Source: Neptuniibacter pectenicola (GTDB taxonomy: Bacteria > Pseudomonadota > Gammaproteobacteria > Pseudomonadales > Balneatricaceae). Taken from it: DNA of 64,000 nucleotides. The notes beneath the pieces were generated by a model. That model was not told where the DNA came from. It did no database searches and saw only the letters and a list, made by a program, of their open reading frames with translations. Position numbers and translations under genes: made by a program. Positions 48,306 to 58,195 of this stretch are shown here, piece after piece. Each line of letters opens with the position of its first letter. The stretch's first letter is position 1. The stretch lies in assembly GCF_001597735.1 (NCBI RefSeq), contig NZ_LUTS01000001.1, positions 496,001 through 560,000 on the forward strand, given 5' to 3'.

Positions 48306-49075
48306 TTGCGCAGCGCATCTCTTAAGGGCTGAATCCGCGCTTGGGTTTGTAGCATCTGTTGTTTCATTTCAGATACCGCCTCTTTAATCCCGACAAATAA
48401 AGCGCGGGCAATAATGCCATGGCCTATATTCAATTCATTCATTTCGGGAATTTCAGCGATCTGCTCAACGTTATGATAATTTAAACCATGCCCTGCATTA
48501 ACGATTAAGCCTTTCTGATATGCGTAAGCCGCTGCAACTTGAATACGTTTCAGTTCAGCCCCCTGCTCTACCGATGTCTCTGCATCAGCATACGCCCCGG
48601 TGTGCAGCTCAATAACCGGCGCACCACAACGGATCGTTGCATCAATCTGTGCAGGATCAGGATCGATAAATAAAGACACCTCAACCCCCGCTACGCTTAA
48701 ACGCTCACAGGCCGCTTTAACTTTCTGCTCTTGACCGACGACATCCAATCCGCCTTCAGTCGTCAACTCTTCACGCTTTTCAGGCACTAAACAGCAATGG
48801 GCGGGCTGTACTTTTTCAGCAATCGCGACCATTTCATCGGTAACCGCCATCTCAAAATTCATCCGCGTCTGCAGCGTTTCTTTTAACAAAAACACATCAC
48901 GGTCTTGAATATGACGACGATCTTCACGTAGATGAATCGTGATCCCATCAGCCCCCGCTTCCTCTGCTAATGCAGCCGCTTGAACGGTATCAGGGTAACG
49001 CGTACCTCTTGCCTGGCGAATCGTCGCAACATGATCAATATTTACACCCAAAAGAAGACGGGAAGGCTCTATCAC
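48302..49075 (-). CDS. pdxJ: Pyridoxine 5'-phosphate synthase
   Basis: PdxJ condenses deoxyxylulose 5-phosphate and the PdxA product to pyridoxine phosphate. Conserved parts are [49 protein letters not shown] and [11 protein letters not shown]. The frame is open to 49132, but the GTG at 49075, with AAGGAG six bases upstream, matches the family start and gives 258 codons (257 residues). It follows recO by about ten bases. Confidence 0.96.
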   Translation of the reverse strand: MIEPSRLLLGVNIDHVATIRQARGTRYPDTVQAAALAEEAGADGITIHLREDRRHIQDRDVFLLKETLQTRMNFEMAVTDEMVAIAEKVQPAHCCLVPEKREELTTEGGLDVVGQEQKVKAACERLSVAGVEVSLFIDPDPAQIDATIRCGAPVIELHTGAYADAETSVEQGAELKRIQVAAAYAYQKGLIVNAGHGLNYHNVEQIAEIPEMNELNIGHGIIARALFVGIKEAVSEMKQQMLQTQARIQPLRDALRK

Positions 49076-49085
49076 GTTTTGCTCC

Positions 49086-49781
49086 TTACATTTTTTGAAA
49101 CAGCTCACGACTGCGTAAAGGTTGATGTCCAAGAACCCGGTCTATCAAAAGACGCATCAATCGCTTAGATGCACGCCGCACTTGGAGGTTTTCATAATTA
49201 TCATCTGAGATTGCATTTAACTGCCAGCCATAAAAACAGAAAGGCTTCTGTTTGTCACTCACGCCGCTACCACTTAACGCAGCAAATCCCTGTTCTACAT
49301 TTAAGAGATAGATCTGGTCATCAAGCTGATTACCCAACTCAGGAAGGTAGCCTAACTCATCTAATAAGCGATGTTCAAAGGTACGCAAAGCCCCCTCAAT
49401 ATCCTCTCCCGAAACCAACTCGTTGAGTACATACTGATAATAGACATAAAGCTGGGGGTGGGGATCAAAAGGCTGAAGTGTACGCGAGAGCAGTTCGTTA
49501 ACATACAAACCACATAATAAGGCATCGCCATTAAGAAACATCATGGCTGCAACCGGTTCAGCTTGAGTAATGGTTTTTAACTCATTCCGCCCACGCCATG
49601 CAATTTGTACGGGAATGAAAGACTGAACAGATGCACGAAGCTTAGATTTTGGACGACGGGCGCCCTGAACAACGGCAGACACTTTTCCATATTCTAACGT
49701 GAAAAAGTCAACGATGAGGCTAGTATCGCGATAGGGGCGACCATGAAGAACATAAGCCGCCTGCTGATCCGTGTGACTCAT
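49086..49781 (-). CDS. recO: DNA repair protein RecO
   Basis: RecO loads RecA on SSB-coated DNA with RecR. The 231 residues have an N-terminal OB fold ([35 protein letters not shown]) and a helical C-terminal domain. The zinc-finger cysteines of some RecO proteins are not present, as in many gammaproteobacteria. It lies between era and pdxJ. Confidence 0.94.
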   Translation of the reverse strand: MSHTDQQAAYVLHGRPYRDTSLIVDFFTLEYGKVSAVVQGARRPKSKLRASVQSFIPVQIAWRGRNELKTITQAEPVAAMMFLNGDALLCGLYVNELLSRTLQPFDPHPQLYVYYQYVLNELVSGEDIEGALRTFEHRLLDELGYLPELGNQLDDQIYLLNVEQGFAALSGSGVSDKQKPFCFYGWQLNAISDDNYENLQVRRASKRLMRLLIDRVLGHQPLRSRELFQKM

Positions 49782-49793
49782 ATTGAACGCAAA

Positions 49794-50732
49794 TTAGCTG
49801 TTATCGTAACCTAAGCTACGTAACGCTCGCTCATCATCAGCCCAACCGCGACGAACTTTAACCCAAAGGTTTAGCATCACCTTACAGTCAAACATGCGTT
49901 CCATATCTAAACGCGCATCACGACCAACCGTTTTAATCCGCGAACCTTTATCACCAATCACAATACGTTTTTGACCATCACGCTCTACAAGAATTAACGC
50001 ACTTACATGCAGCACACCGTTTTGAGCGTACTTAAACTCTTCTATCTCAACGGTCGTACCATAAGGAATCTCGTCGCCTAGATTACGCATCAACTTTTCA
50101 CGCACCATCTCCGACACCATAAAGCGAGAGCTTTTATCTGTCACTTGGTCTTCAGGGAAGTGGTGCATTCCGGTTGGCATATGTTTAGCGATCAGTGCTT
50201 CTAACTGCTCAACATTATGACCATCTTTCGCCGATAGAGGGACCATCTCTGCAAATTCCATGCGCCCTGCATGGGACTGCATTTGAGGAAGCAAAGAGGT
50301 TTTATCTTTTAGTTGATCAATTTTATTAACCGCAAGAATAACGGGGCAACGCACATGCTTAACTTTATCTAACACCAACTGATCTTCTTCAGTCCAAGCA
50401 GTACGGTCAACAATAAACACGACAAGGTCCACATCACGTAACGCATCCGACGCCGCTTTATTCATATAGCGGTTAAGGGCCTTTTTACCTTCATCTTTAT
50501 GTAAACCCGGCGTATCAACATAGACAATCTGTAGATCGCCTTCTGTTTTAATGCCCATAATTTGATGACGTGTTGTTTGGGGCTTACGTGAGGTAATACT
50601 CAGCTTTTGGCCCAATATATGGTTCATCAACGTTGATTTACCCACATTTGGACGCCCTACAATCGCTACAAAGCCGCAGCGTTGATTCGGATTTTGTGGT
50701 TCATCCAACAGGTGCATTAGATCTTCAGCCAT
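49794..50732 (-). CDS. era: GTPase Era
   Basis: Era binds 16S rRNA 3' end and takes part in 30S assembly. The N-terminal GTPase has [11 protein letters not shown] (G1), DTPG (G3) and NKID (G4). The C-terminal KH domain includes [19 protein letters not shown]. The frame is open to 50765, but the ATG at 50732 gives the normal start (312 residues) and overlaps the rnc stop by eight bases. A run of ten A lies exactly at this overlap. Confidence 0.96.
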   Translation of the reverse strand: MAEDLMHLLDEPQNPNQRCGFVAIVGRPNVGKSTLMNHILGQKLSITSRKPQTTRHQIMGIKTEGDLQIVYVDTPGLHKDEGKKALNRYMNKAASDALRDVDLVVFIVDRTAWTEEDQLVLDKVKHVRCPVILAVNKIDQLKDKTSLLPQMQSHAGRMEFAEMVPLSAKDGHNVEQLEALIAKHMPTGMHHFPEDQVTDKSSRFMVSEMVREKLMRNLGDEIPYGTTVEIEEFKYAQNGVLHVSALILVERDGQKRIVIGDKGSRIKTVGRDARLDMERMFDCKVMLNLWVKVRRGWADDERALRSLGYDNS

Positions 50733-51414
50733 TTTTTTTTTCCACCTGCAAGAGAATGAGTGCATTTTTAGCTGCTTCTTGTTCCGCCTGACGACGACTA
50801 CTACCTACACCTTTAGCAGCTTGCTTTAGGCCATCAACACTACATTGAATATAAAATGTTTGTGCATGGGCCTCACCTTCAACGTTAATTAATTCGTATT
50901 CAGGTAATGATAAACGACGCGATTGCAAAAACTCCTGCAACCGTGTTTTTGAATCTTTCATTGATTCATTAAGGTCGAGTTTATCCAGTCGCTCTTTAAA
51001 CCACGACAAAATAAATCCACGCGCAGTGTCCATGTCGGTATCAAGATAAATTGCACCGATAATGGCTTCTACGGCATCGGCTAAAATTGAGTCGCGGCGA
51101 TAGCCACCACTTTTTAGCTCACCACTGCCTAAGCGCAGATAATCCCCTAAATCCAATTCACGAGCGACTTCAGATAAAGTAACGCCTTTCACCATACGCG
51201 CGCGCAGGCGACTAAGCTCACCCTCTTTAGCCTTAGGGAAACGCTGATAAAGATCATCAGCGATAACAAAGTTAAGAATAGAATCGCCTAAAAACTCTAG
51301 ACGTTCATTGTTCTTCTTGCCGCAGCTACGATGGGTCAGTGCTAACTCGAACAGTGACGTATCAGTAAAACTATGGCCTATACGACGGGATAATTCAGAT
51401 GCTGGTTTTATCAA
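50725..51414 (-). CDS. rnc: Ribonuclease III
   Basis: RNase III cleaves double-stranded RNA, including the rRNA precursor. The 229 residues have the endonuclease signature [17 protein letters not shown] with its metal-binding acidic residues, a second set in [13 protein letters not shown], and a double-stranded RNA-binding domain at about 155-225. The start is a TTG overlapping the stop of the upstream DUF4845 gene (TTGA), so translation is probably coupled. The C-terminus is encoded by an A-rich tract. Confidence 0.96.
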   Translation of the reverse strand: MIKPASELSRRIGHSFTDTSLFELALTHRSCGKKNNERLEFLGDSILNFVIADDLYQRFPKAKEGELSRLRARMVKGVTLSEVARELDLGDYLRLGSGELKSGGYRRDSILADAVEAIIGAIYLDTDMDTARGFILSWFKERLDKLDLNESMKDSKTRLQEFLQSRRLSLPEYELINVEGEAHAQTFYIQCSVDGLKQAAKGVGSSRRQAEQEAAKNALILLQVEKKNG

Positions 51415-51788
51415 GGTGCTATTGCTTCATATTGCTTTTCAAATTTAACCATCGCGTCAACGTTATAAAACATAGGGACGCGTATTTCATAATCGAGGAC
51501 AAAACGGATAACGCCCTCTTTCTTAGTAATCACTAAGGAGTCTTTATGGGGTAACTTCACTTGGTTGATACGAAACTTTTTACCAATATCAAGTTTCAAA
51601 CTACCAATACTTTTTTGTAATTCATCTCTATCAGTGCTCACCTGAGTTAATACAGAATCGACTGTATTATAGTCAAGATAAGCAGGGTACAACTTAAAGG
51701 CAACCGAAAAGAAAAAGCCTGCGACCAATAAGACGATCAATATTGAAAAAAATGATGCACCGGTTTGCTGCTTACGAGTAGGTTTCAT
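51411..51788 (-). CDS. DUF4845 membrane protein
   Basis: The 125-residue protein has one N-terminal membrane helix (about residues 11-33, [20 protein letters not shown]) and a small periplasmic domain. Proteins of this family lie between lepB and rnc in many gammaproteobacteria, and their function is unknown. The frame is open to 51812, but the ATG at 51788 has GGAG six bases upstream. Confidence 0.85.
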   Translation of the reverse strand: MKPTRKQQTGASFFSILIVLLVAGFFFSVAFKLYPAYLDYNTVDSVLTQVSTDRDELQKSIGSLKLDIGKKFRINQVKLPHKDSLVITKKEGVIRFVLDYEIRVPMFYNVDAMVKFEKQYEAIAP

Positions 51789-51804
51789 TCCATTCTCCAT
51801 TCCA

Positions 51805-52617
51805 TTACTCAATCACACGAACATCGCCAAATTTTGGCCAGCTCAAGAAAGTCGGCCAATGCATCCATACCGCGAATGCCTTACCAACCAGCAAGTCTTC
51901 AGATACAAAACCCCAATAACGGCTATCGTTACTATTATCTCGGTTATCGCCCATCATAAAATAATGATTAGCAGGGACTGTCCATTCCATATTTTGAGAC
52001 GGTCTCATCAGATCCTTATGGATCTCATGCTTTACCCCTCCCAAGTTTTCCAACAGAAGCTGCTGAACGGGACGATTCGGTGGCAGCTGAGCTAATAAAA
52101 TTTGAGGCTGAGGCTCATTATTAATAAAAAGCGTTTTATTCTGATAACGAATCACGTCACCCGGTAAACCAACCACCCTTTTAATATAGTTAATCGACGG
52201 TTTTTCCGGATACTTAAATACAATCACATCACCGCGTTCTGGTTCATTGATATCAACAATCTTAGTATTCAATACAGGTAGACGTAACCCATAATGGAAT
52301 TTATTCACTAAGATAAAATCACCAATCTTTAAGGTTGGCAACATTGAACCCGATGGAATTTGAAAAGGCTCAACTAAAAACGAACGTAGCACTAAGACAA
52401 TAAGTAGCACGGGAAACATGGAGCGTCCTGTATCAACCCAGCCTGATTCACGCTCAATCTCTGCTCGAACCGATTCAGGCAGCTCACCCTCAACTTGATT
52501 AGCCGCCGCACTTAGTTTTGCTTCACGTTTAGGTTTAAGTGAGATCCTATCGTAAAACCACACAAGCCCCGATACAAACGTCAGCGCTACCAGTATTAAA
52601 GCGAAATCAAAATCCAT
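51805..52617 (-). CDS. lepB: Signal peptidase I
   Basis: LepB removes signal peptides from exported proteins. The 270-residue protein has two N-terminal membrane segments (about 5-22 and 65-85). The catalytic serine is in QIPSGSMLPTL, and the lysine is in KRVVGLPGD. MMGDNRDNSNDSRYWGFV near the end is also conserved. It follows lepA by 17 bases. Confidence 0.97.
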   Translation of the reverse strand: MDFDFALILVALTFVSGLVWFYDRISLKPKREAKLSAAANQVEGELPESVRAEIERESGWVDTGRSMFPVLLIVLVLRSFLVEPFQIPSGSMLPTLKIGDFILVNKFHYGLRLPVLNTKIVDINEPERGDVIVFKYPEKPSINYIKRVVGLPGDVIRYQNKTLFINNEPQPQILLAQLPPNRPVQQLLLENLGGVKHEIHKDLMRPSQNMEWTVPANHYFMMGDNRDNSNDSRYWGFVSEDLLVGKAFAVWMHWPTFLSWPKFGDVRVIE

Positions 52618-52634
52618 CGATACTGCCCTTAAAA

Positions 52635-54434
52635 TTAACTATCTACTTTTAGTACGGCTAAGAAAGCGTCTTGAGGGATTTCAACATTACCCACCTGCTT
52701 CATACGCTTCTTGCCGGCTTTCTGTTTAGCCAACAGTTTTTTCTTACGGCTCACATCACCACCGTAACATTTAGCTAACACGTTTTTACGTAATGCTTTT
52801 ACCGTTGTTCGCGCGATAACTTTACCGCCCAATGCCGCCTGAATAGCAACATCAAACATTTGACGCGGAATCACTTCCTTCATCTTTTCACAAAGCTGAC
52901 GCCCTTTATACTGAGCATTATCGCGATGCAAAATAATGGCTAACGCATCAACTTTGTCACCGTTAATCAAAATATCCATACGGACAAGTTGAGCAGGCTC
53001 AAAACGCACAAAGTTATATTCTAGTGACGCATAACCACGGCTCACCGATTTCAAGCGATCAAAAAAGTCTAAAACCACTTCAGCCATCGGCAGTTCATAG
53101 GATATTTGAACCTGATTACCTACATAGTTCATCTCTTTTTGAACGCCCCGCTTTTCAACACAAAGGCCTATCACTTGCCCTAAGTAATCTTGCGGAACAA
53201 GGATATTCGCTTCAACGATAGGCTCGCGCATCTCATTGATAGAGCCGGGATCAGGAAGCTTAGATGGGCTGTCTATCTTAACAACCTCACCATTATTCAT
53301 TTCAAGCTCATAGATTACCGTAGGCGCAGTGGTAATCAGGTCGAGGTTATACTCTCGCTCCAAACGCTCTTGTACGATCTCCATATGGAGCATACCAAGA
53401 AAGCCGCAACGGAAACCAAACCCAAGGGCATCGGATGTTTCAGGCTCAAAGAACAAAGAGGCATCATTCAACGTCAGCTTATCTAGCGCTTCACGGAAAT
53501 CCTGATAGTCATCTGAACTGGTTGGAAATAAGCCCGAATAAACCTGAGGCTGCACCTTTTGAAAGCCTGGTAACATATCAACTTCAGGTGTTTTCTGATG
53601 CGTTAATGTGTCACCGACAGGCGCGCCGTGAATATCTTTAACACCGGCAACCACAAAGCCCACCTCACCGGCTCTAAGGACACCCGTTTCTTTACGTTTT
53701 GGCGTAAAGATACCAACGGACTCAGCCTGATAGCTCTGCCCCGTTGATTTAACTAAAATCTTGTCTTTCTTGCTTAATGTTCCCTGCTTAACACGCACTA
53801 AGGAAACAACACCCAAATAGTTATCGAACCAAGAGTCAATAATCAGGGCCTGCAGCGGTGCATCCACATCACCTTGCGGATGAGGAACATCACGGACAAG
53901 GTGTTCAAGGACATCGATCACCCCTAATCCACTTTTAGCGGAACAGGTCACCGCTTCTGTCGCATCAATACCGATCACTTCTTCGATCTCCATGCGAACC
54001 CGTTCAGGCTCAGCTTGCGGTAGATCGATTTTATTTAAGACAGGAACAACTTCTAACCCCTGCTCAATCGCTGTATAGCAGTTGGCAACCGACTGGGCTT
54101 CAACACCTTGCGCCGCATCGACAACTAATAACGCACCTTCACACGCAGCAAGCGAACGCGATACCTCATAAGAGAAATCAACATGCCCTGGGGTATCGAT
54201 GAAGTTAAGCTGATAGGTTTTTCCATCCTTAGCCGTGTAATCCAAAGTAACACTCTGGGCTTTAATCGTGATCCCACGTTCACGCTCGATATCCATGGAA
54301 TCAAGTACCTGGGCCTCCATCTCACGTTCACTGAGACCCCCGCACATTTGGATGAAACGGTCAGCCAAGGTCGACTTACCATGATCTATATGGGCAATAA
54401 TGGAAAAATTTCGGATATGTTCTAGGCTGCTCAC
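52635..54434 (-). CDS. lepA: Elongation factor 4 (LepA)
   Basis: LepA is a ribosomal GTPase related to EF-G that acts in initiation and 30S biogenesis or back-translocation. The 599 residues show [13 protein letters not shown] (G1), DTPGHVDF (G3), NKIDLP (G4) and the LepA-specific C-terminal domain with [18 protein letters not shown] and [16 protein letters not shown]. It heads the lepA-lepB-DUF4845-rnc-era-recO-pdxJ-acpS group. Confidence 0.98.
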   Translation of the reverse strand: MSSLEHIRNFSIIAHIDHGKSTLADRFIQMCGGLSEREMEAQVLDSMDIERERGITIKAQSVTLDYTAKDGKTYQLNFIDTPGHVDFSYEVSRSLAACEGALLVVDAAQGVEAQSVANCYTAIEQGLEVVPVLNKIDLPQAEPERVRMEIEEVIGIDATEAVTCSAKSGLGVIDVLEHLVRDVPHPQGDVDAPLQALIIDSWFDNYLGVVSLVRVKQGTLSKKDKILVKSTGQSYQAESVGIFTPKRKETGVLRAGEVGFVVAGVKDIHGAPVGDTLTHQKTPEVDMLPGFQKVQPQVYSGLFPTSSDDYQDFREALDKLTLNDASLFFEPETSDALGFGFRCGFLGMLHMEIVQERLEREYNLDLITTAPTVIYELEMNNGEVVKIDSPSKLPDPGSINEMREPIVEANILVPQDYLGQVIGLCVEKRGVQKEMNYVGNQVQISYELPMAEVVLDFFDRLKSVSRGYASLEYNFVRFEPAQLVRMDILINGDKVDALAIILHRDNAQYKGRQLCEKMKEVIPRQMFDVAIQAALGGKVIARTTVKALRKNVLAKCYGGDVSRKKKLLAKQKAGKKRMKQVGNVEIPQDAFLAVLKVDS

Positions 54435-54560
54435 TGGATGGCTACCATTACTCTTAACTCGCTGGAAAGGCGCAAGTTTACAGTATTTGCTCTATATGAG
54501 CCATGAAAAATAGAGGCCATCTTAGGGGATATTTACTGTGTATATTGAGGGCCTAAAAAA

Positions 54561-54590
54561 AATAAAAAAAGGGGCGTAAACACCCCTTCT
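54561..54590 (-). terminator. Terminator of the rpoE-mucD operon
   Basis: AAGGGGCG (54569-54576) and CACCCCTT (54581-54588) pair around four bases, with one wobble. On the minus strand it is followed by seven T and an A/T-rich tract. It ends the rpoE-rseA-rseC-mucD transcript before lepA. Confidence 0.9.
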
Positions 54591-54603
54591 TTCACTTTAT
54601 TAA

Positions 54604-56007
54604 CTACGGTTCTATACGCAAAGGAATAAACATAGGGCTACCTCTACGCACAATCCGCATCGGCAAGGATCGCGCGGTCGGTAGCGATTTTGCAATGCGA
54701 TTAAAGTCAGCAACAGACCCAACCTGCTCACCATTCAACATCGTGATCACATCACCCACCATTAAACCTGAGCTCGCCCCTGCGCCTGGCATAACACGAC
54801 GCACAACAACACCTGCATTGACCTGCCACTTATCTCGTCGCTGCTCATCTAGCTCAACCACATCAATATTAAGTCGATTACCTGTCGCTAAATCAGGTTT
54901 ACTCTGCCCTGCATTGGCGAGTTGATTTTGATTAGGTAATACACCCACTTTCACACGTACAGTTTTCTTTCTACCGTCACGCATCACCACTACATCAGCT
55001 TTTACACCCGGCTTCACTCGTCCGACATAATGGGGCAGGTCTGATGACAGTGTCACCTCTTCTCCCTCAAAACGTAGAATGACGTCACCTGCTTGTAAGC
55101 CCGCATCCTCTGCTGGACTACCCGGCAAAACTTTCGCCACAAGCGCGCCCGCCGGCTTATCTAAACCAAACGACTCCGCTAAATCTCTGTTTACCTCTTG
55201 AATAATGACACCCAGCCAACCCCGTGTAACATAACCATCAGCTTTCAACTGATCCGCCACATTCATGGCCACATCAATAGGAATCGCGAACGACAACCCC
55301 ATAAAACCGCCAGAACGGGTATATATCTGGGAGTTGATACCCACAACTTCACCGTCCAAATTAAATAGCGGCCCACCGGAGTTACCTGGATTAATCGCCA
55401 CATCCGTCTGGATAAAAGGAACATACGTCTCATTAGCTAATGCACGCTCCTTAGCGCTCACAATACCCGCGGTTACACTGTGATCAAAACCAAAAGGAGA
55501 GCCAATTGCCAACACCCATTCACCGACTTCAAGATCCTTCGACTTTCCTAATTCAACCGTAGGAAGGTTAGTCGCCTCGATTTTGAGTAACGCAACGTCA
55601 GATCGCTTATCAGAACCGATTACTTTCGCCTCTAACTCACGACGATCTGTCAGCCTGACAATCACCTTATCCGCATCTTCAATAACATGGTGATTGGTCA
55701 GCAAGTAGCCATCTTCAGAAATAATGAAACCAGAGCCTAAAGACTGAGGAGCCCTATGTTTGGGGCGTTCCCCTTGTTCAAACTCAGGCATGCGAAAGAA
55801 GTGTCTAAAAATATCGGGAATCTCTTCGCCGTTCGGCCCAAACAAAATGGGACCGTCAGGACTTTCGACTTTCTGGATCGTACTAATATTAACAACCGCC
55901 GGCGACGCTTCTTTCACTAGTGACTTAAAATCAGGAAGACTTGCAGCAGATACCGTATGTACGGATAAGACAAAAACAGCAAAAATGAGTTTAGATAGAT
56001 ATCTCAT
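54604..56007 (-). CDS. mucD: DegP/MucD-type periplasmic serine endoprotease
   Basis: The 467-residue S1C protease-chaperone has a signal peptide (about residues 1-21, ending VSA). The catalytic triad is His107 (TNHHV), Asp137 (RSDVAL) and Ser210 (PGNSGG). Two PDZ domains follow (about 275-365 and 380-465). It degrades misfolded envelope proteins and in Pseudomonas MucD dampens the AlgU response. It is the last gene of the rpoE operon, as in Pseudomonas. Confidence 0.95.
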   Translation of the reverse strand: MRYLSKLIFAVFVLSVHTVSAASLPDFKSLVKEASPAVVNISTIQKVESPDGPILFGPNGEEIPDIFRHFFRMPEFEQGERPKHRAPQSLGSGFIISEDGYLLTNHHVIEDADKVIVRLTDRRELEAKVIGSDKRSDVALLKIEATNLPTVELGKSKDLEVGEWVLAIGSPFGFDHSVTAGIVSAKERALANETYVPFIQTDVAINPGNSGGPLFNLDGEVVGINSQIYTRSGGFMGLSFAIPIDVAMNVADQLKADGYVTRGWLGVIIQEVNRDLAESFGLDKPAGALVAKVLPGSPAEDAGLQAGDVILRFEGEEVTLSSDLPHYVGRVKPGVKADVVVMRDGRKKTVRVKVGVLPNQNQLANAGQSKPDLATGNRLNIDVVELDEQRRDKWQVNAGVVVRRVMPGAGASSGLMVGDVITMLNGEQVGSVADFNRIAKSLPTARSLPMRIVRRGSPMFIPLRIEP

Positions 56008-56038
56008 ATCACAATCACCTATGACTATCGGGGGAAAA

Positions 56039-56473
56039 TTAAATAACTTTCATTAACGTAGGCTGGTATTTACAAGAGCGAAATAAAGAGTAACTGCCAA
56101 AACGGACAAACAAGAATCCGACTACGAGCGAGGCAAAAGACCATAAAATCATGACGCCTTCAGAAGCCCCGAGCATGTCAGCGACAACCGCTCCCATAAA
56201 GAGTGCAAACAACGGCGTTAAATACATAAACAGGGTCGCTTTTAAAAACGAACCCTCTTCAATACCGATCAGTACTTCATCATCAGCAAGCACCGATAAA
56301 TTATCAGGGTTATTAACCTTAAAAACAAAACGTTTACCCTGACCAACAGATGCGAGCAGCTTCTGTCCGCAGCCATTTCTTGCTGCACAGCTACCGCATG
56401 CACTCTGTTTCACCGTTTCAACCCACACGCCTTGCGAGTCCACGTCTACAACTTTACCGTTTTCTTTAATCAT
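56039..56473 (-). CDS. rseC: SoxR-reducing system / sigma-E regulator protein RseC
   Basis: The 144-residue inner membrane protein has the N-terminal cysteine cluster SACGSCAARNGCG (four cysteines) and two adjacent membrane helices (about residues 80-100 and 108-126). RseC proteins relate to SoxR reduction and to sigma-E control, with a minor role in E. coli. It overlaps the rseA stop by four bases, and mucD follows 31 bases later. Confidence 0.93.
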   Translation of the reverse strand: MIKENGKVVDVDSQGVWVETVKQSACGSCAARNGCGQKLLASVGQGKRFVFKVNNPDNLSVLADDEVLIGIEEGSFLKATLFMYLTPLFALFMGAVVADMLGASEGVMILWSFASLVVGFLFVRFGSYSLFRSCKYQPTLMKVI

Positions 56474-57300
56474 CGTTTTACTACTGAAGATGCAATTCTC
56501 TCAGCGATCATCAACGGTACATCACCGACAACCGTAACAAACTGATCACCCAATCTTTTTCCTACCGCAACCATGTTACCTGATTGGGCAACCCCTTCAG
56601 CTACAGCTTGATCGCCATATTTTTCAACACAAACACTGAACGTGTTACGGCCATTACTAAAAATCTGTACTTCCGCATAGGGCATCACATCACGACGCAA
56701 TCCACTAAAGCCTTCAGGCAACCATGACGCCTGCCAGTTAGCTTTCTGTTTTTTCAACATATGCTCATGCTGTTCGATGTAACGGTCAATCCCCTGCGGC
56801 AAACGAATGATTTCAGGTTGCTGACTATTAGCCGAAAGAGTTGAACGACTACCAAATTGAGCACGAACGATATCATTGGAGACCGTGCCTGCGGGCAGAG
56901 TATAACTCGGACGATTATCCGCTATTGTTTGTTCTTCAGGCTGCGTCATATTCTGCGCCCCTAAAATAACCATCGCCGTGACGGATGCCGCTGCAGCCAT
57001 ACTGGCCATCGGTTTCCAAAAGACATAGGTCTTTTTCTCGGAGGTTTCTGGCGCAACAGGTGATGCTTCCATGTGCAATTCAGGTTCAGATGCCAGCGCA
57101 GACATAACGTTAGCACTAATATCTACCTCAACACCTGCAGCATCCTCATTGCGAATAACAGACCGGATTATATGATAACGCTGCCATGCTTCTGCAAGCT
57201 CAGGTTCGTTTTCAATCCGCTCTAATGTACGACGGAGTTCAAAATCCGTTACTTCACCATCCATAAGTGCAGAAACAGACTCAATAGATCGATCAGTCAT
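56470..57300 (-). CDS. rseA: Anti-sigma-E factor RseA with a fused RseB-like C-terminal domain
   Basis: The 276-residue protein begins with the RseA cytoplasmic domain (residues 1-60, ESVSALMDGEVTDFELRRTL), which binds sigma-E. A membrane helix follows (about 96-115). The periplasmic part contains a MucA/RseA-like IDRYIEQHEHML (171-182). Residues about 189-273 then read WLPEGFSGL, FSNGRNTFSVCVE and VTVVGDVPLMIAERIASSV, the pattern of the MucB/RseB C-terminal domain. The RseB lipid-sensing N-terminal domain is missing, and no separate rseB follows. The ATG at 57300 is preferred over an upstream TTG. It lies 33 bases after rpoE. Confidence 0.88.
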   Translation of the reverse strand: MTDRSIESVSALMDGEVTDFELRRTLERIENEPELAEAWQRYHIIRSVIRNEDAAGVEVDISANVMSALASEPELHMEASPVAPETSEKKTYVFWKPMASMAAAASVTAMVILGAQNMTQPEEQTIADNRPSYTLPAGTVSNDIVRAQFGSRSTLSANSQQPEIIRLPQGIDRYIEQHEHMLKKQKANWQASWLPEGFSGLRRDVMPYAEVQIFSNGRNTFSVCVEKYGDQAVAEGVAQSGNMVAVGKRLGDQFVTVVGDVPLMIAERIASSVVKR

Positions 57301-57333
57301 AATTGTGTACCTCAAATTTCATCATTTCTGCAA

Positions 57334-57915
57334 TCAACTTGCCATTAAAGGCATTATTTCTTTATCTAACGTTTCTCGTGCTCTAAAGATTCGAGACCTC
57401 ACCGTCCCTACCGGACAGTCCATAACACGGGCAATTTCATCATAACTCATACCCTCAAACTCCCTTAGTGTCAGTGCCATTCTCAAATCTTCAGGCAATT
57501 TATTCAGTGTGCGTTTAATCACCAGATCTAACTCATCTTTGTAGAGTTCATTTTCAGGTGTGGCTATATCTTTCAACTGGTGATCACCCTCAAAAAACTG
57601 TGCATCATCAACATCAACATCGACAGGCTTTCGACCACGGGAAACCAGATGGTTTTTAGCCGTATTAATAGCGATACGGTATAACCAGGTATAAAAAGCA
57701 CTGTCCCCACGAAACTTAGGCAACGCTCGGTACGCTTTAATAAACGTTTCCTGAGCAACATCTTGAGCTTCATGGAAGTCATAAACATAACGACCTATTA
57801 ACGCGATAATCTTATGTTGATACTTTCTTACTAAAAGATCGAAAGCAGTTTTATCACCCGCCTGAACGCGCTCAACAAGTTTTTTATCAACTACGGTTTG
57901 GCTCTCATTTGACAC
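57334..57915 (-). CDS. rpoE: RNA polymerase sigma factor RpoE (AlgU)
   Basis: This extracytoplasmic-function sigma factor directs the envelope-stress regulon. The 193 residues have region 2 (FDLLVRKYQHKI, DVAQETFIKAYRAL) and region 4 (LRMALTLREFEGMSYDEIARVM, GTVRSRIFRARE). It begins the rpoE-rseA-rseC-mucD operon. A probable sigma-E-dependent promoter lies 123-150 bases upstream, in agreement with autoregulation. It is divergent from nadB. Confidence 0.98.
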   Translation of the reverse strand: MSNESQTVVDKKLVERVQAGDKTAFDLLVRKYQHKIIALIGRYVYDFHEAQDVAQETFIKAYRALPKFRGDSAFYTWLYRIAINTAKNHLVSRGRKPVDVDVDDAQFFEGDHQLKDIATPENELYKDELDLVIKRTLNKLPEDLRMALTLREFEGMSYDEIARVMDCPVGTVRSRIFRARETLDKEIMPLMAS

Positions 57916-58037
57916 TCGATATTCCTTACATTCATTCCATGAGACTCATAACAATAAGCATAGAGGCTAAAGCCGCCAAAGTATCTCTTTTGCTTGTACT
58001 ACCTTTCAACTCTCATTAAGCGTGTCGGGACACCTAG

Positions 58038-58065
58038 TATGAGCAGCAAAACAGGATGAAGTTCC
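58038..58065 (-). promoter_or_regulatory. Sigma-E-type autoregulatory promoter of rpoE
   Basis: On the minus strand GGAACTT (58065-58059) matches the sigma-E -35 element exactly, and TCATA (58042-58038) follows after 16 bases. The -10 differs slightly from TCTGA. It is 123 bases from the rpoE start codon. Confidence 0.6.
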
Positions 58066-58195
58066 CCCAACTAACAAAAAAATGCTAAATTGCACATTAA
58101 AAGTGCTAAGAATAACCACAAAACACTCCCTCTAGCGAATTTCTGTCAGTAAAATACCTGAACAGTAACTTCAATTTGCATATAAGAGCAATCAA

